A model generated the notes under the pieces. That model did no database searches. It saw nothing but the letters and a program-made list of their open reading frames with translations, and was not told the DNA's origin. From the NCBI GenBank assembly GCA_963734685.1, contig CAVTIC010000001.1, positions 620,001 through 684,000 on the forward strand: DNA of 64,000 nt, written 5' to 3'. The DNA comes from JAOUEA01 sp963734685. GTDB taxonomy: Bacteria > Actinomycetota > UBA4738 > HRBIN12. The translations under genes and the position numbers were made by a program. This document shows positions 34,481 through 43,038 of the stretch, one piece after another; the first letter of the stretch is position 1, and the number at the start of each line of letters is the position of its first letter.

Positions 34481-35153
34481 ATGGCCGGGCCCGCGTTCCT
34501 CTTCGATCTCGACGGCACGCTGATGGACAGCGTGTACCACCACGTGTTGGCGTGGCAGGAAGCGCTCGCCCGCGACGGCATCCACCTCTCGGTCTGGCGC
34601 ATCCACCGCCGCATCGGCATGAGCGGCGGGCTGCTCGCGAACGCGATGCTCCGCGAGACAGGGCGTCCCGTGACCGCCGACGACGCCGACACGGCTGCGG
34701 CGCTTCCACGCCGAGGCGTACGCGGAGACCCTCGGTCAGGTGCGGCCGCTCCCGGGAGCGATCGACCTGCTCTCCACGCTGACCGAGCTCGGAGTGCCCT
34801 GGTCGATCGCGACCAGCGGATACATCGAGAGTGCCGCGCCGATGATCGAGATGCTCGGCGTCCCCGACGGCGCGCCGGTCGTGACCCGGGACCAGGTCGC
34901 CCACGCGAAACCCGACCCAGACCTGTTCCTCGCTGCGGCCGAGCGGCTCGGCGCCGAAATCGAGGACTCCGTCGTGGTGGGCGACAGCGTCTGGGACCTG
35001 CTGGCTGCCCGCCGTGCACGCGCCCTCGGGGTCGGCCTGCTCTCCGGCGGCTACGGCGAGGACGAGCTCGCACGCGCGGGCGCTTATCGCGTGTACCAGG
35101 ACCCGGCCGATCTGCTCGCCCACCTCGACGAGGTCGGCGTGCGCTCGGATTGA
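34481..35153 (+). CDS. HAD-superfamily phosphatase (phosphoglycolate phosphatase/beta-PGM-like), with +1 frameshift
   Basis: Motif I is FLFDLDGTLMDS, followed by a four-helix cap (ALARDGIHLSVWRIHRRIGM). After DDADT the frame must shift near 34691 to read RLRRFHAEAYAETLGQVRPL, then motif II SIATSGYIES, motif III Lys in HAKPDPDLFL and motif IV VVGDSVWDL. One extra base explains the break and all four motifs are present. A TAGAGT hexamer ends 7 nt before the ATG, suggesting a leaderless mRNA whose promoter overlaps the nearby TetR operators. Confidence 0.85.
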
Positions 35154-35172
35154 CCGAGGTCGTACCGGCGAC

Positions 35173-35202
35173 TTGCGCAAGGCGAGGAGCCTTCACTAGC
35201 GT
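35173..35202 (+). promoter_or_regulatory. Leaderless promoter of the EEP-family gene
   Basis: TTGCGC (35173-35178), an 18-nt spacer, TAGCGT (35197-35202), then 7 nt to ATG 35210. The mRNA would begin at the start codon; no Shine-Dalgarno is present. Confidence 0.5.
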
Positions 35203-35209
35203 CCCGCGC

Positions 35210-36766
35210 ATGAAGCGCTCAGCGATCGTCTCCGCCGTCATCCTGTGCGCCGTGGCACTCGCGCCGCTCTCGAACTCGACACCCGCCGCCGCCGGCGCCC
35301 CGCCGCCGATCCGTATCAAGGTGATGACGTTCAACATCCAGTACGGAGCGTCGTACTCCACGATCGACGCGGTCGTGCAGGCGATCCAGGCGGCCGACGC
35401 CGACGTCGTCGGGCTCCAAGAGGCGTACGGCAAGACGCGGAAGGTCGCTCGGAGGCTCGGTTGGCATGCCTCGCCTCGTCTGCACCTCGTGAGCCGCTTC
35501 CCGATCGTGCACCCCGAAGGCAGCCGCATCGCCGGCACGCCGGGCGGCAGGATCCCCGAGGGTGCCTGGGCGTATCTGCTGCTCGGCGATGGGGCGGTCG
35601 CCGCGATCGCTCAGACCCACACGCCGTGGTGGCCGAGCGGCATGTACGCGATGCTCCAGGGCGAGGGCGAGGCAGAGGTGCTCGCTCGCGAACAGGGGAA
35701 GCTCGACTGGCTGCAGCCCCATCTCGATGCGGTCGCCGGCCCGATCGGCGACGGCGTGCCGACGTTCTTCGTCGGCGACCTCAACACGCCGTCGCACCTG
35801 GATTGGACCCAGGAGGCGGTGGACACACTGGGATGGCAGCCTCCGACGCTCGACCCGCCCGGTGAGCGCTACGTCGTGCAGTGGCCGGTGACCGTGGCGA
35901 TGCACGCCGCCGGGTTCCACGACACCTTCCGCGAGGCCAACCCCGATCCGATCGCCCGGCCCGGTTTCACCTACTGCGTGCGGTTCTTCCCGGCGTGCGG
36001 GCGCTGGGACACCTGGGATCGCATCGACTACGTCTACTCGGCAGGGCCGATCGACGTCGTGAGGAGCGAGGTCGTCGGTGAGGGCGGCCCGTACTCAGAC
36101 ATCAGGAGTCGCCCGTGGCCGACCGACCATCGTGCGGTCGTCTCGACCGTCGACGTGACACCTGTGGCCGCGCCTGAGCCCTTCGCGGCACCGCTCGACG
36201 AGCGCGTCGTCATCGGACACCGGGTGCGCGTCGCGTTCCAGGACCCGTCCTCGCCCGGGCGCACGATCGGACTCTGGCCGCGCGGCGCCGACCCCGCGAC
36301 CGACCCGGCGGCAGCGTCCGCGCCCGTCGACGGGGGTGCGGATGGAGGCACCGTCGCGGTCGAGACCGTCGGGCTCGCCGAGGGCGAGCACACCGTGGCG
36401 CTGCTCGACGGCAGCGACGTGGTGGCCACCTCGTCCGTCGCGCTCGTCGAGCGGGCAGCCCCCGCCACGATCACGGTCGCCTCGCGTCGGTACCGACGGG
36501 GCGAGCCGATCGAGGTCAGCTGGACCGGGGGGCCCGGCAACCGCTACGACTGGCTGGCGCTGAACCGCAACTGCTTCGACCCGAGCTCGTGTCCGCTGCG
36601 CCAGTGGCGGTACATCGACGGCCGGGTCTTCGGTGCCGCGCGGTTCACGAGAGGGTCTGAGGGCATCTGGCCACTGCGTCGGGGCAGGTACGCGGTCTCG
36701 CTCTGCATCGACGACGACTACCGGTGTGTGGCGACGAGCGAGGTGTTCCGGATCGTGAAGACCTGA
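35210..36766 (+). CDS. Secreted endonuclease/exonuclease/phosphatase-family protein
   Basis: This 518-residue protein has a Sec signal peptide (1-~28). The EEP domain (~35-310) shows KVMTFNIQYG, VVGLQEAYG (metal-binding Glu), FFVGDLNTPSH, DRIDYVYS and PTDHRAVVSTV, i.e. the Asn, Glu, GDxN and DH catalytic set. The C-terminal ~200 residues are beta-rich Ig-like segments (TIGLWPRGADPATD, TITVASRRYRRGEPIEVSWT) ending with two Cys-containing strands. Substrates of this family include DNA, RNA and phospholipids, and extracellular members are often nucleases or sphingomyelinase-like. ATG 35210 follows a leaderless promoter. Confidence 0.88.
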   Translation: MKRSAIVSAVILCAVALAPLSNSTPAAAGAPPPIRIKVMTFNIQYGASYSTIDAVVQAIQAADADVVGLQEAYGKTRKVARRLGWHASPRLHLVSRFPIVHPEGSRIAGTPGGRIPEGAWAYLLLGDGAVAAIAQTHTPWWPSGMYAMLQGEGEAEVLAREQGKLDWLQPHLDAVAGPIGDGVPTFFVGDLNTPSHLDWTQEAVDTLGWQPPTLDPPGERYVVQWPVTVAMHAAGFHDTFREANPDPIARPGFTYCVRFFPACGRWDTWDRIDYVYSAGPIDVVRSEVVGEGGPYSDIRSRPWPTDHRAVVSTVDVTPVAAPEPFAAPLDERVVIGHRVRVAFQDPSSPGRTIGLWPRGADPATDPAAASAPVDGGADGGTVAVETVGLAEGEHTVALLDGSDVVATSSVALVERAAPATITVASRRYRRGEPIEVSWTGGPGNRYDWLALNRNCFDPSSCPLRQWRYIDGRVFGAARFTRGSEGIWPLRRGRYAVSLCIDDDYRCVATSEVFRIVKT

Positions 36767-36773
36767 CCGTTCC

Positions 36774-37103
36774 TCAGTCGGCCTCCCCGCCCTCCGACCC
36801 TTCACCTGATCCGTCGCCGGGCTCGCGGCCGACCACGTTGAATCCCTCGTCCAGGTTGACCTCGACCAAGCTTCCGTCCGGGAGCTCCACCGCGACCTCG
36901 TACGCGGCATCGCCGTCGCCGGCCTCGGTCTCGACCACGGTTCCCTCGCCCACGTGGGCGATCGCCGCCGCGGATGCGCGATCCAGCTCCTCACCGACGA
37001 GCGGCGGGTCATCGCTGCTCGTCGCGACGCTCACCCCGGTCGCGGCGCCCGCCACGGCGAGCACCACGCCAGCACCGATCACGATCTTGGTCCTGGTTCG
37101 CAT
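36774..37103 (-). CDS. Small secreted or membrane-anchored PepSY-domain protein
   Basis: This 109-residue protein has an N-terminal hydrophobic helix (~7-27) and a PepSY-type strand-helix pattern: AAAIAHVGEGTVVETEAGDG then AAYEVAVELPDGSLVEVNLD and a Gly/Glu/Asp-rich tail. PepSY domains often inhibit peptidases or sit beside two-component systems. It lies directly downstream of an OmpR-type regulator on the same strand, separated by 119 bp, a common pairing. Confidence 0.82.
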   Translation of the reverse strand: MRTRTKIVIGAGVVLAVAGAATGVSVATSSDDPPLVGEELDRASAAAIAHVGEGTVVETEAGDGDAAYEVAVELPDGSLVEVNLDEGFNVVGREPGDGSGEGSEGGEAD

Positions 37104-37222
37104 CGCGTCTCCTATCTGCTGCCTCGTCCGGTGACCGACCGGTCATCCGCGCGCATGATGATGCACGTTGCGTCCTGAGCCTACGCTGAACGCTGCGGTT
37201 CGGTCGAGGGAGACCCCCGCCC

Positions 37223-37900
37223 TCAACCACCGTCGGACGCCAGGCGGTAGCCCGCCCCCCGAACGGTCTCGAGCGCCTCACGGTCGAACGGACGATCGAG
37301 CTTGTTCCGCAGATGACCGATGTACACCTCGACGACGTTCAGGTCTCCGTCGAAGGTGTCGTCCCACACGTGGTCGAGGATGTCGGTCTTCGACACCACC
37401 TCACCCTTGCGACGCAGGAGGAACTCGAGCAACGCCATCTCGCGCGCGGTGAGCCGCACCTCGACGTCGCCCCGCCATGCCCGGCGGGCACCGGGATCGA
37501 ACCGGAGGTCGCCCGCCTCGAGCACCGCAGGACGTTCGGGTGCCCCGCGGCGGATCAGCGCCCGCAGACGAGCGACGAGGGCCACGTGCGAGAAGGGTTT
37601 CGTGACGAAATCGTCGGCGCCCGTGTCGAGGGCCTCGGCCTCGTCGTACTCGCCGTCCTTCGCGGTGAGCATCACGATCGGCGTCCAGATGCCCTCGTCG
37701 CGCAGCGCCGAACAGACCCGATAGCCGTTCAAGCCCGGCAACAGGATGTCGAGCACGATCGCGTCGTAGGCGCGCTCACGCGCCATCCAGAGCCCATCGT
37801 TGCCGTCGAAGGCGAGATCCGTCGCGAAGCCGTCCGCATCCAAGCCGCGCTTCAGCCCCTCGGCCAGACTCCGCTCGTCCTCGACGACCAGCACGCGCAT
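37223..37900 (-). CDS. OmpR-family response regulator
   Basis: This 225-residue protein starts MRVLVVEDERSLAEGLKRGL. The receiver has Asp in AIVLDILLPGLNGYRVC, MLTAKDGE and TKPFSHVALVARLRAL. The winged helix has LTAREMALLEFLLRRKGEVV then VVEVYIGHLRNKLDRPFDRE and ends VRGAGYRL, like the MprA/TcrA or CusR groups. ATG 37900 (after GGAAGGCG) is chosen over an upstream in-frame codon. No kinase gene is adjacent; a PepSY gene follows. It is probably an orphan or its kinase is elsewhere. Confidence 0.93.
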   Translation of the reverse strand: MRVLVVEDERSLAEGLKRGLDADGFATDLAFDGNDGLWMARERAYDAIVLDILLPGLNGYRVCSALRDEGIWTPIVMLTAKDGEYDEAEALDTGADDFVTKPFSHVALVARLRALIRRGAPERPAVLEAGDLRFDPGARRAWRGDVEVRLTAREMALLEFLLRRKGEVVSKTDILDHVWDDTFDGDLNVVEVYIGHLRNKLDRPFDREALETVRGAGYRLASDGG

Positions 37901-37992
37901 GTCGTTCGCCTTCCACGGTCCGACCGACGGGTTAGCTGCAAACATCTTCCACGGCAGCCCTGAAGCGCGCCTGAAGAGCGACCGTGATCAGC

Positions 37993-40023
37993 TCAGGGAA
38001 GGGCCCTGCGGGCGAGTGCCTCGAGTTCTTCGGACGGAACCGGGTGGGCGAACCAGAACCCCTGCGCGAGCCGGCACCCGTTCGAGCGGAGGAAGATGTA
38101 CTCGCCCTCGGACTCCACGCCTTCGGCGAGCGGCACCATGTCGAGCGACTGCGCGACCTGGATCATCGCCCGCACCATGCCGGCGAGACGCACGTCCTTG
38201 TCGACGTTGCGCACGAACTCCTGGTCGATCTTGAGCACGTCGACGGGCATGTGCTTCAGCCGCGCGAGCGACGAGTACCCGGTGCCGAAGTCGTCGAGCG
38301 CGAGCCGCAGACCCCACGAGCTGAGCTCTCGGAGTGTGCGCTGGGTGCGGTCGGGATCGGCCATGGCGGTCGACTCCGTGATCTCGGCCTGCACGGTCGA
38401 GGGATCGACGCCCGCGTCGCGCAACTTCCCGAGCAGCCGCTCCGCCAGTCGAGGCGTCCACAGCTGACGCGGCGAGAGGTTGAACGACACCTCGAGCTCG
38501 AGCCCCGCGTCGAGCCAGGCGCGCTGCTGCGCGGCCACCTGTTCGACGACCCAGTCGCCGATCGCCTCGATCAAGCCGAGCTCCTCGGCGACAGGGATGA
38601 ATTCGCCCGGGGGCACGATGCCGCCGCCGACCTCCCGCCAGCGGATCAGCGCCTCGGCGCCCACCACCCGCCGGTCGGACAGGTCCACCACCGGTTGGTA
38701 GTGCAGCACCCAGTTCTGGTCGTCGACCGCCTGGCGCAGCCGCTGGGCGAACGAGAATCGGTGCATCGCATCCTCGCCATCGGACGCGAAGAACATGTGG
38801 CCGCCGGGCTCGAGCCGCTTCGCCCGGTACATCGCGATGTCGGCGTTCCGCAGCAGCGTCTCCGCGTCGTGGGCGTCGCGCGGGAACGTGCTGATGCCGA
38901 TCGACCCCCTGGCATGGAACTCGGTGCCGTTCAGCTCGAAGGGCTCGGCGAGCACGTCGTTCACTCGCCGCGCCACCCTGCGGGCGGCATCGTCGATCAC
39001 ATCGTGGTCGAGGTCGGCCAGGAGCAGCAGGAACTCGTCTCCCCCCTGCCGGGCGACCAGATCGGTCTCGCGGATGCACGAGTGCAACCGCTCGGCGAGC
39101 TCCTGCAGCATCAGGTCGCCGGCATGGTGGCCGAGCGAGTCGTTCACCAGCTTGAAGTTGTCGAGGTCCAGGAAGACGACCGCCACGGCCGTGTCGTCGC
39201 GCTTGGCCCGCTCGATCGCCAGGATCAACGTCTCCTCGAACAATTGCCGGTTCGCGAGGCTGGTCAGGCCGTCGTGATAGGCCATGTGCGCGACCCGCGC
39301 CTCCGCATCCTTCAGCTCCGTGACGTCGAACAGGATCCCGTGTTCGAAGACGGCCCTGCCCTCCTCGTCACGCTGGGCGTACGCGCGGTCGCGCACCCAC
39401 ACCACCCGGCCATCCGGGCGGACCATGCGGTAGTCGTCGAGATCCCCGCCGACCCCTGCGAGGAACGCGTCGCTCTGGGCCTCGACCCGCTCGCGATCGT
39501 CGGGATGCACCATGCGGAGCCAGAGGTCCGGGTCGGCCTTGTAAGCCTCCGGCGTCACCCCGAGGATGCGCTCGATCTGGGGGTTCACGTAGGTCGTCCT
39601 GTCGCCCTCGTCGGCGTAGACCACGGCGGGGATCTGCTCGATCAGGTTCCGGTACCGCGCCTCCGCCTCGGCCAAGGCCACCTGGGCTTCACGGCCGGCG
39701 AGCAGCTCGCGCGCGTCCCGGACGGAGGCGACGACTCGATCGTCCTCGATCGGCCGCAACCGCACCTCGACCGGCAGCTCCACACCACCGGGGCACCGGA
39801 CCTTCGCCTCGAACGGCACCGAGGCATCGACCCCCTCACGCCAATCGGGGATCGTCTCGTTGACCTCACCCCCGCTGGGGTCGTGCCCGAGGAGCTCGAT
39901 CAACCGGTCGGTCACGAGCTCGATGCGGCCGCCGCGTGCCACGAAACACGCCTCGGGGAACGCCCGGAAGAGCTGTTCCGCGTCGAGACCCACGTCGAAC
40001 GGAGCCGAACCCTCGTGCAACAC
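37993..40023 (-). CDS. PAS-GGDEF-EAL cyclic-di-GMP signalling protein
   Basis: About 676 residues: an N-terminal PAS-like segment (1-~110), a PAS_3 domain (~125-250: RYRNLIEQIPAVVYADEGDR and PDLWLRMVHPDDRERV), a GGDEF domain (~255-415) with intact active site RQGGDEFLLLL, and an EAL domain (~430-676) with GAEALIRWRE, LDDFGTGYSSLARLK and GVESEGEY. Both the cyclase and the phosphodiesterase motifs are complete, so it may make and break c-di-GMP. There are no membrane helices. No ATG lies in frame near the start; GTG 40023 is the best candidate, with GTG ~30 nt downstream as an alternative. Confidence 0.9.
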   Translation of the reverse strand: MLHEGSAPFDVGLDAEQLFRAFPEACFVARGGRIELVTDRLIELLGHDPSGGEVNETIPDWREGVDASVPFEAKVRCPGGVELPVEVRLRPIEDDRVVASVRDARELLAGREAQVALAEAEARYRNLIEQIPAVVYADEGDRTTYVNPQIERILGVTPEAYKADPDLWLRMVHPDDRERVEAQSDAFLAGVGGDLDDYRMVRPDGRVVWVRDRAYAQRDEEGRAVFEHGILFDVTELKDAEARVAHMAYHDGLTSLANRQLFEETLILAIERAKRDDTAVAVVFLDLDNFKLVNDSLGHHAGDLMLQELAERLHSCIRETDLVARQGGDEFLLLLADLDHDVIDDAARRVARRVNDVLAEPFELNGTEFHARGSIGISTFPRDAHDAETLLRNADIAMYRAKRLEPGGHMFFASDGEDAMHRFSFAQRLRQAVDDQNWVLHYQPVVDLSDRRVVGAEALIRWREVGGGIVPPGEFIPVAEELGLIEAIGDWVVEQVAAQQRAWLDAGLELEVSFNLSPRQLWTPRLAERLLGKLRDAGVDPSTVQAEITESTAMADPDRTQRTLRELSSWGLRLALDDFGTGYSSLARLKHMPVDVLKIDQEFVRNVDKDVRLAGMVRAMIQVAQSLDMVPLAEGVESEGEYIFLRSNGCRLAQGFWFAHPVPSEELEALARRALP

Positions 40024-40109
40024 GATGCTTGAGGCATCGACCGGAGTCAGACCCGACCTGAGCGATGACCGTTCACGACACGCGAACCGCCTCGTCGATG
40101 ACCCCGGGC

Positions 40110-40571
40110 TCAGTCGCCCTCGATCGGCGGCGAGTCCCGCAGCATCTGCCGCATCGCGGCCAGCAGCGTGGCGCGCTCCTCCTCCGAGAGCCGGCCGGCG
40201 GGGTGGATCAGCGAGTAGCTGACCGGGGGCATGCTGCCTTCCTCGATCACCTCGGTGAGTGCGTCGACCTCGGGCTGCGGCCGGTCCCACTCCGAGAAGT
40301 TCAGCGTGGCGCGGCCCTCTTCGACGTCGCGCTGCACGAGCCACGAGCCGGGTGCGATGTTCGTGTACCAGGGCCACGACGTCTCGTTGCTGTGGCAGTC
40401 GAAACACGCCCCGCGTGCGAGGTCGAGTCCGGCGCCCGGACCGAAGGCCGCCGCTTGCGTGACCGGCGGGTTCGTGTGATCGCGTCCGTACGGCACGAAC
40501 TGGATCAACACGAACAGGCCGAGCGCTCCCCAGAACGCCCAACGGATCCATCGCGGGAGACGTCGCGCCAT
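40110..40571 (-). CDS. Membrane-anchored haem-binding domain (Haem_bd) protein
   Basis: This 153-residue protein has one N-terminal helix (~10-28, WAFWGALGLFVLIQFVPYG) and a single c-type haem motif CFDCH with distal SNETSWPWYTNIAPGSWL, then SEEERATLLAAMRQML. This matches the Haem_bd family, which often accompanies cytochromes and redox enzymes on the outer face of the membrane. ATG 40571 is the natural start. Confidence 0.88.
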   Translation of the reverse strand: MARRLPRWIRWAFWGALGLFVLIQFVPYGRDHTNPPVTQAAAFGPGAGLDLARGACFDCHSNETSWPWYTNIAPGSWLVQRDVEEGRATLNFSEWDRPQPEVDALTEVIEEGSMPPVSYSLIHPAGRLSEEERATLLAAMRQMLRDSPPIEGD

Positions 40572-40715
40572 GGCTCCATCGTAGGGAGCCCTTCGGGCGC
40601 CGCCTCGGACGATGGCCCCGGTCGACTCCGGGACCTTCGTCCCGCTCGCGGAGGCCGACCGGACCCAGCACTCCCGCCCCGCGAGGCGCATGCTGGCCGT
40701 CGGAGGTGGTCGACG

Positions 40716-42032
40716 ATGCTCGATCTCGACGGACGCAGCGATGACACGACGGTCGAGACGGTGCCGCCGGGATTCCGGCGCTACGCGAGGCTCGCGTTCG
40801 GAAGCGATGCGCCGACGTTCCAGACGGTGGCGTTCCTGGGGCACGCGCGCATGCGCCCCGGCGGCCGTGGGCCATGGATCCCGGCGACCGCGGCCACGTA
40901 TCACCGGCTCGGCGTCTCGTTCGCCGGCGAGTTCGCACTCTCGGTGATCGGCCGAGCGCTCGGCCGAGGCACCGACGGCTACCTCGACGGCCACGGCACG
41001 TCGACGATCCTCGGTCGTGCCGTGCCTCGGTCGCCCGAGCTCGATCGATCGGCACGCATGTTCATGTGGATGGAGGCCGGTCTGTTCCCCCAGACGTGGC
41101 GGCTGCCAGGTGTCCGGCTGGAACAGACGGACGAACTCACGCTTCGGATCCACGTGCCTCCCGAGGGCGAGACGATCACATGGCGGATCGAGCCCGAGAC
41201 TGGCCTGCCCTTCCGGGTCGAGGCGATCCGGTACAAGGAAGCCGGCGGCCACCCGATCCACCAGCGGATCGACCTCTCCGGCTGGCGCACCTTCGGCGAC
41301 CTCCGGTGCTGGTCGCGCGCCCGGGTCACCTGGGCCGATGAGGCCCGGGCCTGGTTCGACTGGACGCTCGACGAGGTGCTGCCCGGCGTCGACGTGGAGC
41401 CGGTGTTCGAGGGGGTGCGCTGCGGCGCTCGGGCAGCTCGCGACGGACGACGACGCGGTCCGTCGTTCCGCCGGTGGGGCGCGACCGAGGACGAGGTTGC
41501 TCGGCCGCTGCCGGGCGACGAGCTGAGACCGGTTCCATGGCTCGAGAGCACGAGGGCGATCACGATCGAGGCACCCCCGGAGCAGGTCTGGCCGTGGCTC
41601 ATGCAGATCGGCGATCGGAAGGCCGGCTGGTACAGCTACGACTGGGTCGAGAGGGCGTTCGGCTGTCGCTACGTCGACGGGCACTCGTCCAGGCGGGTGG
41701 TGCCCGAGTTCCAGGACCTGCAGCTGGGCGATCCGGTGTGGTTCGCACCTCGCGTGTCGATCCGGGTGACCGCGCTCGAGCCGAACCGTCACCTCGTGAT
41801 CGGTGAGAGCTGGGCGTTCGTGCTCGAGCCCCTCCCGGGAGGACGGACCCGATTCCTGGTCCGTACTCGCGGAGGATGGATGCACGAGTGGTTCGCCATG
41901 CTCCCCCTCGCGCGACCGATCGGCGGCCTGATCGACCACGTCGTGGGCGAACCACTGCATTTCGCGATGGAGCGCAAGATGATGCTCGGCATCAAGGACC
42001 GCGCCGAGAGCCTCGCCACCGACTCGGCCTGA
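40716..42032 (+). CDS. DUF6544-like domain fused to an SRPBCC domain
   Basis: The 438-residue protein has two parts. Residues ~1-215 resemble DUF6544: VPPGFRRYARLAFGSDAPTF, QTVAFLGHARMRPGG, AGLFPQTWRLPGVRLEQTD and a long beta-rich region. Residues ~240-430 form an SRPBCC domain: RAITIEAPPEQVWPWLMQIG, DRKAGWYSYDWVERAFG and WFAPRVSIRVTALEPNRHL. Each part normally occurs as its own protein; here they are joined with a short Arg-rich linker. ATG 40716 follows GGAGGTGG. Function is unknown; a lipid- or isoprenoid-binding role would fit SRPBCC domains. Confidence 0.78.
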   Translation: MLDLDGRSDDTTVETVPPGFRRYARLAFGSDAPTFQTVAFLGHARMRPGGRGPWIPATAATYHRLGVSFAGEFALSVIGRALGRGTDGYLDGHGTSTILGRAVPRSPELDRSARMFMWMEAGLFPQTWRLPGVRLEQTDELTLRIHVPPEGETITWRIEPETGLPFRVEAIRYKEAGGHPIHQRIDLSGWRTFGDLRCWSRARVTWADEARAWFDWTLDEVLPGVDVEPVFEGVRCGARAARDGRRRGPSFRRWGATEDEVARPLPGDELRPVPWLESTRAITIEAPPEQVWPWLMQIGDRKAGWYSYDWVERAFGCRYVDGHSSRRVVPEFQDLQLGDPVWFAPRVSIRVTALEPNRHLVIGESWAFVLEPLPGGRTRFLVRTRGGWMHEWFAMLPLARPIGGLIDHVVGEPLHFAMERKMMLGIKDRAESLATDSA

Positions 42033-42033
42033 G

Positions 42034-42450
42034 TCAGAGCGCGCGCATGCGGTTGTTTCGGGCGTTGTGCTCGACTTCGGCGAGCCCCATCGCCTCGAGC
42101 ACCGGCGGCACGTAGTTGCCGAACCGTCCCCGCAGGCCCTTCTTCAGGCCGTACCACCCGCCGACCGGGTTGTCGGGATCGCGCGCCCAGGCTTCGACCG
42201 TGCCCTCCTTGGCCGGCTTCTGTTCGTCGGCGTTGCCGAGTGACATCCAGTCGCCGTGCTGTTCGAGCATCGCGTGCAGGTCCTCGATCGCCCGCAGGTG
42301 ATACCGCAGTTCGGTGGTGCCGACCGTGCAGACGAGGGCCGGCGGGTCGGCGTCCGGGTCCCGGTACATCTGGTACTCCGACTGAAGGCTCGGCGTCTGC
42401 AGGGTCCACGGATCGCCTGGCGTCCCGCTTCCTTTCACGGTGGCTGACAT
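42034..42450 (-). CDS. DUF6855-family protein
   Basis: This 138-residue protein has the strongly conserved family text VKGSGTPGDPWTLQTP, PALVCTVGTTELRYHLRAIE, ADEQKPAKEGTVEAWARDPD and a near-invariant C-terminus FGNYVPPVLEAMGLAEVEHN. The family is small, cytosolic and uncharacterised. ATG 42450 falls 7 nt after a -10 hexamer. The operator in its promoter nearly matches that of the ArsR gene 450 bp upstream, so it is probably in that regulon. Confidence 0.8.
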   Translation of the reverse strand: MSATVKGSGTPGDPWTLQTPSLQSEYQMYRDPDADPPALVCTVGTTELRYHLRAIEDLHAMLEQHGDWMSLGNADEQKPAKEGTVEAWARDPDNPVGGWYGLKKGLRGRFGNYVPPVLEAMGLAEVEHNARNNRMRAL

Positions 42451-42457
42451 GACCCGC

Positions 42458-42486
42458 ACCGTAACCGTTCCGTTACGGTTCGGTCA
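42458..42486 (-). promoter_or_regulatory. Leaderless promoter with ArsR operator for the DUF6855 gene
   Basis: On the minus strand TTGACC, an 18-nt spacer, TACGGT, then 7 nt to the ATG. The palindrome ACCGTAAC-CGTTCC-GTTACGGT (plus strand 42458-42479) covers spacer and -10. Its 16-bp core GTAACCGTTCCGTTAC differs by one base from the site in front of the ArsR gene (42915-42930). Confidence 0.75.
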
Positions 42487-42561
42487 AGTGCGGCGCACGC
42501 GGCCTCGAGGCGCGCGCGCCGTGCACGGCACGGTGAACGTGAGCTCGATCGGCTCGCTCAC
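42484..42561 (-). pseudogene. Truncated SRPBCC gene coupled to the ArsR gene
   Basis: Starting at GTG 42561, which overlaps the ArsR stop as GTGA, the frame reads VSEPIELTFTVPCTARAP and stops after 25 residues. SEPIELTFTVPCTA is the usual first strand of SRPBCC proteins encoded behind ArsR regulators (elsewhere continuing into the AFALWT helix). Everything after that strand is gone and the promoter of the DUF6855 gene begins at the break. This is a deletion scar of an ArsR-SRPBCC module. Confidence 0.6.
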
Positions 42562-42905
42562 CGCTTCCTCGCTCGAGGGGGCGTGTTCGCTGCAGCGATG
42601 CGGAACCGTGCGCCTGCTTCTCCCCAGACGCTCTCGAGGTAAGCGCGCACCGCCTCGATGCCCTCATCGTGCAGGCGGTAGAGCCGACGGGTGCCCTCCG
42701 GATGATCGACGACGAGCCCGGCCTGCTTCAACAGCCGAAGGTGCCGTGAGACCGCGGGACGGGAGATCGGGAGCTCGTCGGCGAGCTCCTGCACCGACCG
42801 GTCGCCGGCACGCAGCAGCTCCACGATCGCGCGCCGGTTCGGGTCGCCCAAGGCCTCGAACGGATCACCGGAGACGCCATCGGCAGGAACGTCGTCGGTC
42901 GGCAT
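42558..42905 (-). CDS. ArsR-family transcriptional repressor
   Basis: This 115-residue winged helix starts DPFEALGDPNRRAIVELLRA, with recognition helix ADELPISRPAVSRHLRLLKQ and wing VVDHPEGTRRLYRL. The metal-site motif is absent. Its SRPBCC partner has been deleted (see 42484-42561). It probably binds GTAACSGTTCCGTTAC at its own promoter and at that of the DUF6855 gene. ATG 42905 is preferred to the adjacent upstream GTG because it lies 6 nt after the TACCAT hexamer. Confidence 0.9.
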   Translation of the reverse strand: MPTDDVPADGVSGDPFEALGDPNRRAIVELLRAGDRSVQELADELPISRPAVSRHLRLLKQAGLVVDHPEGTRRLYRLHDEGIEAVRAYLESVWGEAGARFRIAAANTPPRARKR

Positions 42906-42911
42906 CACGTG

Positions 42912-42930
42912 ATGGTAACGGTTCCGTTAC
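42912..42930 (-). promoter_or_regulatory. ArsR autoregulatory operator with -10 hexamer
   Basis: GTAACGGTTCCGTTAC (42915-42930) is a palindrome matching the site at 42461-42476 with one change. It overlaps the minus-strand hexamer TACCAT (42917-42912), which ends 6 nt before the ATG, again giving a leaderless transcript. Confidence 0.7.
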
Positions 42931-43038
42931 GGATGCCGAGGCGGCGCATGCCGAGCCGGCCGAGCTCGGCATCGAGGGCCCGTCGGGGCACGCGCTCCCA
43001 TCGGCCGGACGACCGGCTCCGTCATCGCACCCCGGAGA

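Noticed and set aside
37984..40032. A 682-codon plus-strand open frame opposite the GGDEF-EAL gene
   Set aside because: The minus strand has intact PAS, GGDEF and EAL motifs; the plus reading is rich in His/Asp/Arg and has none.
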